Positions 1 through 9,092 are shown, counted from the stretch's first letter. The stretch: DNA of 64,000 bases from Paenibacillus hamazuiensis (GCF_023276405.1 NZ_JALRMO010000001.1:3658001-3722000); one strand, 5' to 3'. Notes: generated by a model from the sequence alone, not told the origin. Made by a program: numbers and translations.

Positions 1-219
1 CCGCTCCGCCACCTTCTCGGCGAGCCCGATTCCGTCGAGCGCCGGCATGCGGATGTCGGTCAGCACAACGTCGGGGGACAGCTCGCCGAGCAGGTCCAGC
101 GCCGCGAGACCGTCGGAGGCCTCCCCGGCCAGCTCGAACCCCATTTGCTCCCACGGGATCGTCATCTTTAGCCCTTCCCGCACGAGCCATTCGTCTTCGA
201 CAATCATGATCTTATACAT
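1..219 (-). CDS. YesN-type response regulator, N-terminal receiver part (cut by window edge)
   Basis: The 73 codons present encode the start of a CheY-like receiver: MYKIMIVEDEWLVREG gives the acidic pair E-D-E, and LSPDVVLTDIRMPALDG gives the phospho-acceptor aspartate in the usual TDIRMP context. The rest of the gene, expected to hold an AraC-type DNA-binding domain, lies outside the window. The ATG overlaps the end of the upstream YesM-type kinase gene by 8 bases, which points to translational coupling and a cognate pair. Such pairs usually control polysaccharide or sugar uptake genes in Paenibacillus; that role is inference here. Confidence 0.9.
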   Translation of the reverse strand, partial: MYKIMIVEDEWLVREGLKMTIPWEQMGFELAGEASDGLAALDLLGELSPDVVLTDIRMPALDGIGLAEKVAER

Positions 220-2035
220 GCTGCTTCGCCTCCGCTGTCCGTAAAACCGGTATTTCGATCATGACGGAGGTGCCGTGCTGCGGCTTGCTGCGAATGCGCA
301 GCCGCCCTTCCCCGCCAAAATATAGCTGAAGCCGCTTTTGCAAATTTTCCAGGCCGATGCCGGTTTTTTGCCGGCTGGTCGGGCTGAAGGCTCCGCGTTC
401 GATCAGCTCCGGCATGCCGGGGGGCATGCCGACTCCGTCGTCCCGGACTTCGAATACGACCTTGTCGCCCGCAAGCGCGCCGGAAATGTGCAGCTGCCCT
501 TTGCCCTGCTTCATTTCCAGCCCGTGGGTGATCGCGTTTTCCACGACCGGCTGCAGCAGCAGCTTCAGCGTATAAAGCGCTTCGATCTGCGGATCGATAT
601 CGATGATCGCCTCGAATTTGTCGCCGTAGCGCATTTTTTGAATGAACAGAAAATTGCGGATCTGCTGCATGTCCTCGCGGACCGGCAGCAGCGGATCGCC
701 CTTGCGGATGCTGAAGCGGAGCAGCTCGCCGAGCGAAATCGCCGTCCGGCTGATGTCCTCCAGCTTGTGGATGCGCGCCATCCAGTTGATCGAATCGAGC
801 GCATTGTACAGAAAATGCGGGTTAAATTGCGCCTGGATCGCCTTGATTTCCGCTTCCTGCACCATCAGCTGCTTGCGGTACACCTCGTCGATCAGCTGCT
901 TGATCCTCTGCAGCATCGCGTTGAAGCTGCGGCCGAGCTGTCCGACCTCGTCCTTGTATTTCGAGGGGAAGGACACGTCCAAATTGCCGCTTTCGACCTG
1001 GTACATCAGCGATTTCAGCTTGCGCAGCGGGCTGGTGATCGTCACCGACAGCACGAATGCCAGCCAGCAGGCGACAGCCCCGCCGATCGCCATAACCCAT
1101 AGCGTCAAATCGCGGATGCTCGTGCTTTCGCTCGTCAACACCGCCGTCGGCACGACGCTGACGAGCTTGAAGCCGGTCTGCTCCGACGTGTCGTAAATCA
1201 CCATCGCCGGCGTCTCTTCGTTTCCATCCGCCTTCTGCCGGAAGAAACCTTTCGTTCCCGACAGCACCTGCTCCACATAGGGCGCTTCCAGCTTGGTGCC
1301 GACCTTATGCTTCGAAGGGGTGCTGGAAATGATGTAGCCGCTCTTGTCGAGCAGGAAAATTTGCCCGCCCGGCTGCAGGCGCGCCTTGTTGTATTTATCG
1401 GCAAGGCCGCTTTCCATGATGTCGACGACGACGTAGCCGAGCGGCTGGTTCGTGCCGATTTTTTTCAGCAGCCGTCCGCTGCTCAGCACGATGCCGAAAT
1501 CGTCCGTTTTTTTCATGCTGTAATGAGTGTCCCACACGACGTTTCCCCCGGCAAGCCGCGCCTTGCGGAACAACCCCCAGTTCGGGTTGTAATCGTCGTA
1601 GGCCCCTGGCAGCAGGTCGCCGGAAAAATACCGGTCGCCGTTTTCCCCGAGCAGGTAAATCTCGATGTCCCAGCTTTTGAAGCCGAGAAACGATTGCAAA
1701 ATGTCGCCGATCCGCCTGCGGTCCTGATTTTTCTCGGCAAGCGGCCGGTTCGGATCCTTCGACAGCACTTCCTGCACGTCCCGGCTGCTGTAGATGTACA
1801 TCGTCAGCTGCTCGATGTCCTTGACGAAATAGTTCAGGCTGTAGTTGACCTGGGACAAATTTTCGAGAATCGTCCGGCATACCTGGTCCTGTACGACCTG
1901 GGACGATTTGTAATAGGAAAAAGCGCCGAGTACGGCCAGAGGGACGATGGCGAGCGGCAAAAACAGGATCAGCAGCTTTCTCTGCAGACTCATGCCGAGC
2001 AGCGTGCCTTGAAGTTTTGCGAGATAAGGCTGCAT
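212..2035 (-). CDS. YesM-type membrane sensor histidine kinase
   Basis: A 607-residue sensor kinase. A membrane segment near residues 24-46 (LLILFLPLAIVPLAVLGAFS) is followed by an extracytoplasmic Cache-like domain to about 305, a second membrane segment (LWVMAIGGAVACWLAFVLSV), a HAMP linker, and the His_kinase domain of the YesM class with the histidine in AQFNPHFLYNALDSINW. The ATP-binding domain shows the N box (VVENAITHGLE), DDGVGM and GIGLENLQKRL. The family phosphorylates an AraC-type regulator, here the overlapping gene to the left. It lies 20 bp after a NUDIX gene, so one transcript from the deoR promoter is possible. The ligand is unknown; sugars or oligosaccharides are typical. Confidence 0.93.
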   Translation of the reverse strand: MQPYLAKLQGTLLGMSLQRKLLILFLPLAIVPLAVLGAFSYYKSSQVVQDQVCRTILENLSQVNYSLNYFVKDIEQLTMYIYSSRDVQEVLSKDPNRPLAEKNQDRRRIGDILQSFLGFKSWDIEIYLLGENGDRYFSGDLLPGAYDDYNPNWGLFRKARLAGGNVVWDTHYSMKKTDDFGIVLSSGRLLKKIGTNQPLGYVVVDIMESGLADKYNKARLQPGGQIFLLDKSGYIISSTPSKHKVGTKLEAPYVEQVLSGTKGFFRQKADGNEETPAMVIYDTSEQTGFKLVSVVPTAVLTSESTSIRDLTLWVMAIGGAVACWLAFVLSVTITSPLRKLKSLMYQVESGNLDVSFPSKYKDEVGQLGRSFNAMLQRIKQLIDEVYRKQLMVQEAEIKAIQAQFNPHFLYNALDSINWMARIHKLEDISRTAISLGELLRFSIRKGDPLLPVREDMQQIRNFLFIQKMRYGDKFEAIIDIDPQIEALYTLKLLLQPVVENAITHGLEMKQGKGQLHISGALAGDKVVFEVRDDGVGMPPGMPELIERGAFSPTSRQKTGIGLENLQKRLQLYFGGEGRLRIRSKPQHGTSVMIEIPVLRTAEAKQHV

Positions 2036-2055
2036 ATGGGCCCCTCCCTTTGGCG

Positions 2056-2673
2056 TCAGTCGAAGGCCGCCGGCAGCGACGGGTCGGCCGCAAGCTTAAG
2101 CAGCAGCTCGATCTGGGAGTGCGTGATCCGGTCGGTCGACAGCTCGGGCAAACGCCCGGGATCGAAAAAGCCGACGCCGCTTGTCTCGATGCTCGTTGCC
2201 GCTTCTCCCCCGATAAGCTCGCATAGGATGAAAATTTTGTAAATATACTGCGCATGCGGAGGGTGCGGATGGCGGCTGCGGTCCAGCACGGCGAGCAGAC
2301 GCCGCGCCTCCACGTCGTAACCGGATTCCTCCTTCACTTCCTTGACGGCGATTTCGCCGGGAGCGAGGCCGATATCGGCCCAGCCGCCGGGCAGCGACCA
2401 GCAGCCGTCCGAATTTTCCTTAACGAGCAAAATGTTCCCTTCCTTGATGACGACGGCGCGAATATCGACCTTCGGCGTCGCGTAACCGCGGTCGCCCGCG
2501 AACAATCCGGCCACCTGCTGCACCGGCATGCCCGTATAAGCCGACATGATCTCGACGCTCAGTGCGCGCAGCTCCTCGAACCGTTCGATATCGTAAGGAT
2601 CTTTCGAGTAGGCCAGACCGCTTTGTGCGGTTGCCTGTATTTTTTGAGCCCATGTCAGCCAGCGTAAATCCAT
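2056..2673 (-). CDS. NUDIX hydrolase with N-terminal NUDIX_N domain
   Basis: 205 residues. Residues 1-60 match the helical domain found before some NUDIX domains (LTWAQKIQATAQSGLAYSKD). The NUDIX fold follows (VDIRAVVIKEGNILLVKE). The NUDIX box reads GGWADIGLAPGE then AVKEVKEESGYDV: the core K-E-x-x-E-E is kept, but the first glutamate and the arginine of the classical box are replaced by leucine and lysine, as is common in this subfamily. Family members hydrolyse nucleoside diphosphate derivatives such as ADP-ribose; the substrate here is not known. Its start lies 4 bp after the deoR stop codon, so the two are surely co-transcribed. Confidence 0.88.
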   Translation of the reverse strand: MDLRWLTWAQKIQATAQSGLAYSKDPYDIERFEELRALSVEIMSAYTGMPVQQVAGLFAGDRGYATPKVDIRAVVIKEGNILLVKENSDGCWSLPGGWADIGLAPGEIAVKEVKEESGYDVEARRLLAVLDRSRHPHPPHAQYIYKIFILCELIGGEAATSIETSGVGFFDPGRLPELSTDRITHSQIELLLKLAADPSLPAAFD

Positions 2674-2677
2674 TGGT

Positions 2678-3463
2678 TTATCCTCCCCGCTTCATTTGCG
2701 GCGCCAAGGCGATTTCGGTGCGGACGCCTTTTTGCCGCAGCTTTTTATGAATCGCCGCGTCCTGCATATCGGTTACGACGATGTCGATATCCTCCAGATC
2801 ACACACGTTAAACGCGTCCTTGCGGTGCCATCCTTCCTCCTCCACGAGCAAAACGGACGTTTTCGCCTGGGCGATCGCCGTTTTTTTGAGCTCCATGCTC
2901 TCCCGCAGGCTGGTCGTCACCTGCCACTCCGACGATATCCCCGAGGTGCGGAGAAATATTTTATCAAAATTAAACGTCCGAATGAGCGACAGCGTAAAAA
3001 AACCGTAGCTGGACTCGTCCTGCGCATGCACGTCGCCGCCCGTCTGGACGACCCGGACTTTGCCGGCCAGCTCCGCCAGCCCGTGTATGCTGTTCGTCAC
3101 GACCGTCACCCCGGGGATCGGCGCAAGCTCGCGAAACATCAGGTTCGTATAACTCGACGATTCGATGAACACCGTCTCTCCGGGTTCGATCAGCGTGGCG
3201 GCGATTCGCGCAAGCGGCAGCTTTTTCTCCGGCTCGCCGCGTTCCTTATACGGGACGAAGCCGGCCAGCTTGGACGGAAGCACGGCGCCGCCGTACGTTT
3301 TTTTCAGCTGCTGCCGCCCTTCGAGAAAACGCAGGTCTTTGCGGATCGCATCTTCGGTCACGGAAAACAGCTCGGCCAGCTCCTTGACCTGCACGCGCCC
3401 CTCTTGCTGGAGCAGCTCGATAATTCGTTTGCGGCGTTCTTCGATAAACAGCCCTTTCGTCAT
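2678..3463 (-). CDS. DeoR-family transcriptional regulator
   Basis: 261 residues with a DeoR-type winged helix at the N terminus (RRKRIIELLQQEGRVQVKEL, then ELFSVTEDAIRKDLRFLE and the typical KKTYGGAVL) and a DeoR sensor domain (RIAATLIEPGETVFIESSS, VVTNSIHGLAELAG). Members bind phosphorylated sugars or similar effectors and repress nearby genes. The ATG has a GGGG ribosome site. It heads a run with the NUDIX gene and probably the YesM/YesN pair. Three 10-bp direct repeats lie about 90-120 bp upstream and could be its operator. The effector cannot be told from the sequence. Confidence 0.92.
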   Translation of the reverse strand: MTKGLFIEERRKRIIELLQQEGRVQVKELAELFSVTEDAIRKDLRFLEGRQQLKKTYGGAVLPSKLAGFVPYKERGEPEKKLPLARIAATLIEPGETVFIESSSYTNLMFRELAPIPGVTVVTNSIHGLAELAGKVRVVQTGGDVHAQDESSYGFFTLSLIRTFNFDKIFLRTSGISSEWQVTTSLRESMELKKTAIAQAKTSVLLVEEEGWHRKDAFNVCDLEDIDIVVTDMQDAAIHKKLRQKGVRTEIALAPQMKRGG

Positions 3464-3550
3464 GCAAACCCCTTTTCACCGGCAGAGCGCGTTCGCCTAG
3501 AGATCGGCAGTTTTTATCCGCCCCTTTGGAAACGCTCCGATTATTCTTTT

Positions 3551-3580
3551 GTATTGTTTCGTATTGTTTGGTATTATTTT
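3551..3580. promoter_or_regulatory. Three 10-bp direct repeats upstream of deoR-type gene (candidate operator)
   Basis: GTATTGTTTC, GTATTGTTTG and GTATTATTTT stand head to tail with a 10-bp period, one helical turn. DeoR-family proteins often bind short direct repeats, so this is a plausible autoregulatory site for the gene that starts at 3463. No clear promoter hexamers were assigned. Confidence 0.45.
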
Positions 3581-3653
3581 ACTTGAGGCCATTGTATAAC
3601 AGCCTCCGAACATCGTCAATATGACGGCGGGATCACTTTTTTAAAAAAAGTTT

Positions 3654-3850
3654 GTTCAGAAAGCGAGCGAAGGAGTTTAGGGGTATGCTGAGCGAATCCT
3701 TCCGATGTAAGTTTTCCTTCGGAAAACTCTTAGAGCGATAGCGTTCGCCTTTGAGATCGTAAATAATCCGCATTTATATGATTCAAAAATTTACGTTCAA
3801 AGAGCGACCGGGAAATTTCCCCTACTCCGAAGCGACTTACCTTTTTGAAC
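3654..3850. repeat. Long imperfect palindrome, copy 1 of a dispersed element
   Basis: The two arms of this stretch pair with each other: GTTCAGAAAGCGAG... on the left against the reverse of ...CTTTTTGAAC on the right, CGAAGGAGTTTAGGGG against CCCCTACTCCGAAG, and at the centre GCGTTCGCCTTTGAGATCG-TAAAT against ATTTACG-TTCAAAG. A small perfect hairpin (AGTTTTCC/GGAAAACT, 3710-3728) sits in the left arm. The centre closely matches the second copy at 20207-20483. A degenerate fragment may lie at 3478-3545 (GCGTTCGCCT.AGAGATCG). It occupies the gap between the deoR-type gene and the metallo-hydrolase gene. Confidence 0.75.
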
Positions 3851-3873
3851 ACGCTCTAAAAGGAGAAATCGTC

Positions 3874-4650
3874 ATGGCAGATCGATTGGTATTTTGGGGA
3901 ACCGGAGATGCGATGGGCGTGCCGAGGGTATATTGCGGCTGTGAGGTATGCGAAGAAGCCCGGAGCACCGGGGCGAACCGGCGCTACCGCTCCTCGGTCC
4001 TGCTTCAGGCGGCGGACGAGCTGCTGCTCATCGATTGCGGTCCCGATTGGACGGGGCAGATGGAACGCGCCGGGCTAAGGGCGATCGGGCAGGTGCTCGT
4101 GACTCATGCCCATTTTGACCATATCGGCGGATTGCCGGAGTGGGCGGATGCCTGCCGCAGACTGATGCAGCCGGGACATCTGTACGGCCCGGCCGAGGTG
4201 CTGGAGACGATATGCCGGCAGTTTCCGTGGATCGGGCGCCAGCTCGTCCTTCATCCGTTGGATGACGAGGGGATGACGTTTGCGGGGTGGTCCGTCGTTC
4301 CCTGGAAAGTATGCCACGGAAGAAACGGCTTTTCCTACGCTTATCGCTTCGAAAAAGACGGTTATTCGTGGGCATACTGCTCAGACTCGATTCGCCTGAA
4401 CGAAGAGGAGAAAGCTCCTTTGCACGGGCTGAATCTGCTTGTGCTCGGAACGAGCTTTTACCATGAAAAAGCGGAAGCTTCGACCCGTTCCGTTTATGAC
4501 ATGGTCGAAGCTTCGGCGCTCATGGAGGAGGTGCGGCCGCAGGCAGTCATCTTCACGCACATGTCCCACGACGTCGACCTGCGCCGGGCGTATCCGCTGC
4601 CGGAATGCGTCCGCTTGGCACGAACCGGTACGGCTATCGAGCTGGAGTGA
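3874..4650 (+). CDS. MBL-fold metallo-hydrolase, PhnP-like
   Basis: 258 residues from the ATG preceded by AAAGGAG; longer upstream readings run through the palindromic repeat and are unlikely. The protein opens VFWGTGDAMGVPRVYCGCEVCEEA with the two-cysteine zinc site seen in PhnP-like phosphodiesterases, then has the metallo-beta-lactamase motif VTHAHFDHIGGLPEWADA, a later CHGRNGFSY, a SDSI aspartate and a final FTHMSHD. PhnP acts on cyclic phosphodiesters in phosphonate breakdown, but no phn genes are near, so the substrate is open. It is transcribed alone and converges on the decayed deacetylase gene. Confidence 0.85.
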   Translation: MADRLVFWGTGDAMGVPRVYCGCEVCEEARSTGANRRYRSSVLLQAADELLLIDCGPDWTGQMERAGLRAIGQVLVTHAHFDHIGGLPEWADACRRLMQPGHLYGPAEVLETICRQFPWIGRQLVLHPLDDEGMTFAGWSVVPWKVCHGRNGFSYAYRFEKDGYSWAYCSDSIRLNEEEKAPLHGLNLLVLGTSFYHEKAEASTRSVYDMVEASALMEEVRPQAVIFTHMSHDVDLRRAYPLPECVRLARTGTAIELE

Positions 4651-4662
4651 ACCGCTTTTCGC

Positions 4663-5223
4663 TTACGATCGTTGCTGATTGCGAAGCTGCTTCCAGGAAA
4701 TCAGCTTGATGTTTTCCCGCTCCCACAGTTGCCTGATGTCCGGGTCGCCGTACAGCCGTTACTCAAGCCCCCTTTTCCTAAAATGCGGCGGCAGCGGAGC
4801 CGACTCGCCCGCATCCGGCGCGGGGTGCTACCCCCCCGGCAATCGCCGCGTCGATTTGCGCCTTCAGCTCGAGCCGCACCTCCTCGGGATCGGCATACCG
4901 TTCGACATCGGCGGCATCGACCGGGAAAAAGCCGTTCTCGCAGATGAGCGTCCGCAGCGGCTTATCCCGGTAACCGGCTTATATCCTACCTGTGGAGAAC
5001 TGGTCAGCGTAAGATGAACGCCGACGCCGGCCGCCCCGTAACTCCGGCAAAAAGCCGCCGCTTCGCCGGCGGCAGGGCACGGCATCATGATCGAGGCGGA
5101 CGTGACGGAGCCTTGCCGCAGCAGCCGCTCCACCGCCCGATTGACCCCGCCGGACGCCCCGAAATCGTCGGCATTGATGATGACCGCGCGGTCGTCCGCT
5201 TGAAGCCTCCATTTTTCCAACAT
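4663..5223 (-). pseudogene. Decayed ChbG/YdjC-family carbohydrate deacetylase
   Basis: The intact N-terminal part reads ADDRAVIINADDFGASGGVN and later VGVHLTLTS, the metal-binding motifs of the YdjC/ChbG family, after an ATG with a good AAGGGGAGA ribosome site. Near position 4970 the reading frame shifts: PLRTLICENGFFPVDAADV and ADPEEVRLELKAQIDAAIAG continue the family pattern in another frame. Near 4820 the sequence becomes unrecognisable, and a third segment, DPDIRQLWERENIKLISWKQ, matches the expected C terminus. The total length allows about 187 codons against about 240-250 in the family, so a deletion has removed the middle. The gene is not functional as written. Confidence 0.82.
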
Positions 5224-5289
5224 TGAATACGTCTCCCCTTGCTCCATCATCGATCACATTGAACGTAAATTCCGGCCATATGGTAGGCC

Positions 5290-5664
5290 TTATTTGCCTG
5301 CAATTTCATTGCTTACGAATGCTTCCGCCGAGCTTTCTTCCCCGTATAATTCGTTCAAATGCTTGATGTGCGCCGTCCCCCAATCGTTCATTGCAAGCAA
5401 TACAGGCAGCAAACTTTGCCCGTAAGCTGAGATGGAATATTCGACTTTCGGCGGGATTTGGTGGTATACCTCCCGATGAATGATATCGTGATATTCCAAT
5501 TCCCTTAATTGCTGGGTAAGCATTTTTTTGGTGATATCCGGAATCGCTCTTTGAAGTTCGCTAAATCTCATCGTACGATTTGAAAACAAATGGAACAAAA
5601 TGACGGTTTTCCATTTCCCAAACAGAATCTCCAGCACCTTTTCATACTTGCAGTTAAGAGACAT
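5290..5664 (-). CDS. HxlR-family transcriptional regulator
   Basis: 124 residues forming one winged helix-turn-helix of the HxlR/YodB type: CKYEKVLEILFGKWKTVILF, then ELQRAIPDITKKMLTQQLRE and YHQIPPKVEYSISAYGQSLL. The single cysteine close to the N terminus (residue 5) is the position used for redox or electrophile sensing in YodB-type members, which supports but does not prove such sensing. It is divergent from the doxX-type gene, its probable target, and a dyad lies between them. Confidence 0.92.
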   Translation of the reverse strand: MSLNCKYEKVLEILFGKWKTVILFHLFSNRTMRFSELQRAIPDITKKMLTQQLRELEYHDIIHREVYHQIPPKVEYSISAYGQSLLPVLLAMNDWGTAHIKHLNELYGEESSAEAFVSNEIAGK

Positions 5665-5707
5665 TCGGCATCTCCCTTATGGTTTCTTTTAATATACTAT
5701 GTTTATT

Positions 5708-5738
5708 TAAAGTGCCTACTTACATGCAGTGAACTTTA
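5708..5738. promoter_or_regulatory. Dyad between hxlR-type and doxX-type genes (candidate operator)
   Basis: TAAAGTGC on one side faces GAACTTTA on the other across 15 bases, giving a 31-bp region of partial two-fold symmetry in the divergent promoter gap. This fits a dimeric HxlR regulator acting on both genes. No experimental support. Confidence 0.4.
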
Positions 5739-5806
5739 GGGCTTATTATACGTCTGTAACTAACTTGCTTCAAGGAAGAAAACAAAACGAAAGAGGGCGA
5801 ACTTGA

Positions 5807-6163
5807 ATGAATGCGGCTTTGTGGGTAGTTCAGATCGTATTGACATTGCTTTTTCTGATGGGAGGCGTTATGAAAATCTTCTTATATGACAAGACATATG
5901 GGATGTGGCCGTGGGTAAGAGATTATCCGAAAGCGTTCGTAACGTTTGTCGGTTATATGGATCTTTTGGCGGGTTTCGGTTTAATCTTGCCTCAGTTAAC
6001 GGGGGTGTTGCCTTGGCTTACGCCGTTAGCGGCGCTGGGGGCTTCCGTGATTTTGACTCTGGCCGTCGCGCTTCATATGAAAAGAAACGAGATGAAAGAT
6101 GCAATCCCTAATATTGCTTTTCTAGCACTGGCTGTATTTGTATTAATCGGACGTTTCCATTGA
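5807..6163 (+). CDS. DoxX-family membrane protein
   Basis: 118 residues with four hydrophobic segments: VVQIVLTLLFLMGGVMKIF, FVTFVGYMDLLAGFGLILP, LTPLAALGASVILTLAVAL and IAFLALAVFVLIG. Length and the GxxK-type first helix are those of DoxX-like proteins, small four-helix integral membrane proteins often linked to oxidative stress or thiol chemistry. The ATG follows GAGGG. Divergence from an HxlR regulator is a common arrangement for quinone- or electrophile-responsive genes. No enzymatic role can be claimed. Confidence 0.85.
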   Translation: MNAALWVVQIVLTLLFLMGGVMKIFLYDKTYGMWPWVRDYPKAFVTFVGYMDLLAGFGLILPQLTGVLPWLTPLAALGASVILTLAVALHMKRNEMKDAIPNIAFLALAVFVLIGRFH

Positions 6164-6196
6164 CAGCCGAGGGTTCTTTGCTTTTCAAATATACGA

Positions 6197-6228
6197 AGGC
6201 TCCATTGCCTTTTCGGGCAATGGAGCCT
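6197..6228. terminator. Hairpin between converging doxX-type gene and fucI
   Basis: AGGCTCCATTGCC pairs perfectly with GGCAATGGAGCCT around a six-base loop. It lies between two converging genes. Neither side has a full T run, so termination would be weak. Confidence 0.55.
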
Positions 6229-6251
6229 CGCGGCCGTCACCTGACATACTG

Positions 6252-8045
6252 TTAACGGTATAACGGGCCGAATGCCGCGCAGGCACGATAGTCCGCCCCG
6301 GTCGGATCGCTTGCCCCGAAAGCGCTCCAGGCGCTCGGCCTGAATAGCCGGTCGTCCTCCACATTGTGCATGCATACGGGGATGCGCAGCATCGACGCCA
6401 GCGTAATCAGCGCACCGCCGACGTGACCGAAGCTGACCGCACAATGATTGGAGCCCCAGTTGTTCATGACGGTGTAAACGTCCTTAAAGGCGCCATCGCC
6501 GGTCAGCCTCGGGACGAACCAGGTCGTCGGCCAAGTCGGGTTGGTCCGCTGATCCAAAACGTCGTGAATGTCGTCCGGCAGCTCGACGGAGTAACCTTCG
6601 GCGATTTGCAGCACCGGACCGAGACCTTTGACCAGATTGACCCGTGCCATCGTCATCGGCATGCCGCCGCGCGTCGTAAAATCGGTCGAGTAGCCGCCGC
6701 CGCGGAAAAAGTCGACCGCCGGACACCAGCGCGTCGCCTCCAGGCATTGCTGCACCTCGTCCTCCGTGATCTCCCAAAACGGCTTCATGGCCGGCTTCCC
6801 GAAGGCGGATTGCATTCCGGTGCCGTCCAGAGCGGCCGGACCGGAGTTGGTCAAATGAATGATGCCGTTTGCAGCCGGGCCGGTCAGCTCTTTGCCGGTC
6901 ACCCGCCTCACCGCTTCGGGGCTCCAGTAAGTGCGCACATCGGCGAAAATTTGCGCGCCGTCCGTCAGCAGATGGCCAAGCAGCATCGATACCGCGTTCA
7001 GATTATCGTTTTCCGTCGACATCATGTACGGTTCGCGGATGCCTTTCCAATCGAACGAGCTCGTCAATATCGCTTCCATAAAATCGCCGTTCGGAAAATG
7101 GTCCGTCCACGCCCGCTGCCCCTGGAAACCCGCGGCGATCGCGTTATGTCCGAGCGCTTCCTCCTCATAGCCCATCTCCGCCAGCTTCGGATTGCCCACC
7201 ATCAAATCGCGGGCGATCAAAGTCATCTTCACGACCGTTTCCCAGTCCTGCTCCTTTTGCTTGGCCGATCTTTGTAAATGCGGCGGGTTGACGTCTGCAC
7301 CGGCGGCGCAGTTCTTCTTCGTCCATTCGAGGGCGCGCAGATACTCTTCCGGATCGTAAATTCCCCGTTCCATGCGGCGGATGAACTCCGTCATATCGAC
7401 GTATTCGTTCCGCATGCCGAGATAGTCCCGGAAAAAGCTTTCGTCCACGATGCAGCCGGCGATCCCCATCGAGACCGAGCCCAGCGCCAAATATGATTTG
7501 CCCCGCATCGTCGCCACAGCAAGTCCCGCCTTGGCGAACTGCAGCAGCTTGGCCTTCACGTCCTCCGGTATCGCGGTGTCGCCGATATCCTGCACATCCT
7601 TGCCGTAAATGCTGAACGCAGGCAGCCCCTTCTGGTTATGCGCCGCCAGCGCCGCGGCCAAATAGACGGCGCCGGGCCGCTCGGTGCCGTTGAAGCCCCA
7701 TATCGCCTTCGGCATCCATGGATCGTCATCCATCGTCTCGGTCGGATAACACCAGGAAGGAGTAACCGTAATGGTCACACCGACGCCTTCCTTCCTGAAC
7801 TTTTCCGCCGTTTTTGCCGCTTCCCCTACGCCACCGATCGTCGTGTCGGCAACGACGCATTCGACCGGCAAACCGTTCGAATGCCGCAGGTTTTCGCTCA
7901 GGAACGCCGCACAAGCCCGCGCCATTTTCATAGTCGGCTCCTCCAGCGACTCGCGAATGCCGCCTCTTCGCCCGTCAATTACCGGTCGTATGCCGATTTT
8001 CGGCATTTCCCCCTGCAGGCGGTTTTTCAAAATCACTTTGCTCAT
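6252..8045 (-). CDS. fucI: L-fucose isomerase
   Basis: 597 residues from the ATG preceded by GGAGGAATGG. The sequence follows E. coli FucI closely over its whole length: [78 protein letters not shown] and near the end [15 protein letters not shown]. The metal ligands of the family (Glu, Asp, His in IRESLEE-, TENDNLNA- and [10 protein letters not shown]-like contexts) appear present. The enzyme converts L-fucose (and often D-arabinose) to the ketose. It is 42 bp downstream of a LacI regulator, forming a two-gene operon. Fuculokinase and aldolase genes are not in the window, so the ketose must be handled by genes elsewhere. Confidence 0.96.
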   Translation of the reverse strand: MSKVILKNRLQGEMPKIGIRPVIDGRRGGIRESLEEPTMKMARACAAFLSENLRHSNGLPVECVVADTTIGGVGEAAKTAEKFRKEGVGVTITVTPSWCYPTETMDDDPWMPKAIWGFNGTERPGAVYLAAALAAHNQKGLPAFSIYGKDVQDIGDTAIPEDVKAKLLQFAKAGLAVATMRGKSYLALGSVSMGIAGCIVDESFFRDYLGMRNEYVDMTEFIRRMERGIYDPEEYLRALEWTKKNCAAGADVNPPHLQRSAKQKEQDWETVVKMTLIARDLMVGNPKLAEMGYEEEALGHNAIAAGFQGQRAWTDHFPNGDFMEAILTSSFDWKGIREPYMMSTENDNLNAVSMLLGHLLTDGAQIFADVRTYWSPEAVRRVTGKELTGPAANGIIHLTNSGPAALDGTGMQSAFGKPAMKPFWEITEDEVQQCLEATRWCPAVDFFRGGGYSTDFTTRGGMPMTMARVNLVKGLGPVLQIAEGYSVELPDDIHDVLDQRTNPTWPTTWFVPRLTGDGAFKDVYTVMNNWGSNHCAVSFGHVGGALITLASMLRIPVCMHNVEDDRLFRPSAWSAFGASDPTGADYRACAAFGPLYR

Positions 8046-8087
8046 TATCCATTCCTCCCACGAATCCTTATTCACATATCAGACGGA

Positions 8088-9092
8088 TCAGATCTCGCAA
8101 ATCTTCGGTTCGAAAATTTCCGTAAGCGGTTCTTGCATGCTGTCTTTTCCGCCGCCTAATCTTTGCAGCAGCCGCTCTCCCGCTTTTTTCCCCATGTCGT
8201 AAGGCGCTTGCTCCACATACAGCAGTCCGGGACGGTTCAGCAAAAGCGCCGCTTCCACCCAACCGTAGGACGCCACGGCAAAATCGCCGGGGACCCGGCA
8301 GCCTCTTCTCGTCAATTCCAGCAATACCCCGAACGTCATTTGGTTGTTAAAAGACAACATCGCCGTCGGTTTGTCCGGGAGATCCATAAAATAACGGACA
8401 GCTTCAATGCCGCCCTCCTCTGTAAAACGGCCTTCGAATACAAGACGATCGTCCGGCTGTATCCCGTGTTCGCGCATCGCCGATTCGTATCCGTCAAAAC
8501 GGTCGCGGCCCGTGCTTGCGGTAAGCGACCCGTTGATCACCCCGATGCGGCGGTGGCCTTTTTGCAGAAGCGCTTTGGCGAGCGAATACGCTCCGAGCCG
8601 ATTATCTTCGGCGATCAGATCGAGACGGTTCGACGGCGGCTCGAATCTCCGATCGACCAAAATAACGGGTGTCCCCGCCTTCTCCAGGCTTTCCGCCATG
8701 TCGGGGCGATCGTCCGAGGAAGCCAGCACGAGAGCGTCCACCCTTTTCTCGGACAGCATCCGGCCCAGCCTCCGCTCCTTCTCCGCGTCCTCGTCCGTCG
8801 AGCAAAAGATCAACTGATAGCCGTGCCCGGCAACGGCATCTTCAATCCCCCGCGACAATTTGCTGAAAAAAGGATTCGTGATATCCGGAACGACGATGCC
8901 GATCGTATACGACTTATCCTGCTTCAGGCTGCGGGCAACGGCGTTAGGCCGGTAGTTCAGCTTCTCGACGGCACGATGGATGCGCTCCTTGATTTCATCG
9001 CTCACGAAACCGCTTTCGTTGAGCACTCTCGAAACCGTCGCCGTGGAAACTCCGGCTTCGGCGGCCACTTCCTTGATCGTCGCTTTACGCAT
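8088..9092 (-). CDS. LacI-family transcriptional regulator of the fucI operon
   Basis: 334 residues. The N-terminal helix-turn-helix reads ATIKEVAAEAGVSTATVSRVL, the hinge helix has NAVARSLK, and the periplasmic-binding-like effector domain follows (YTIGIVVPDITNPFFSKLSR, GHRRIGVINGS). It is the first gene of the fucI operon, and a perfect 40-bp palindrome covers its own promoter. A fucose-related effector is inferred from context alone. Confidence 0.94.
   Translation of the reverse strand: MRKATIKEVAAEAGVSTATVSRVLNESGFVSDEIKERIHRAVEKLNYRPNAVARSLKQDKSYTIGIVVPDITNPFFSKLSRGIEDAVAGHGYQLIFCSTDEDAEKERRLGRMLSEKRVDALVLASSDDRPDMAESLEKAGTPVILVDRRFEPPSNRLDLIAEDNRLGAYSLAKALLQKGHRRIGVINGSLTASTGRDRFDGYESAMREHGIQPDDRLVFEGRFTEEGGIEAVRYFMDLPDKPTAMLSFNNQMTFGVLLELTRRGCRVPGDFAVASYGWVEAALLLNRPGLLYVEQAPYDMGKKAGERLLQRLGGGKDSMQEPLTEIFEPKICEI

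Noticed and set aside
3478-3545. Third copy of the long palindrome
   Set aside because: Only about 25 bases match loosely and there is no second arm, so it is noted as a possible fragment and not as a copy.
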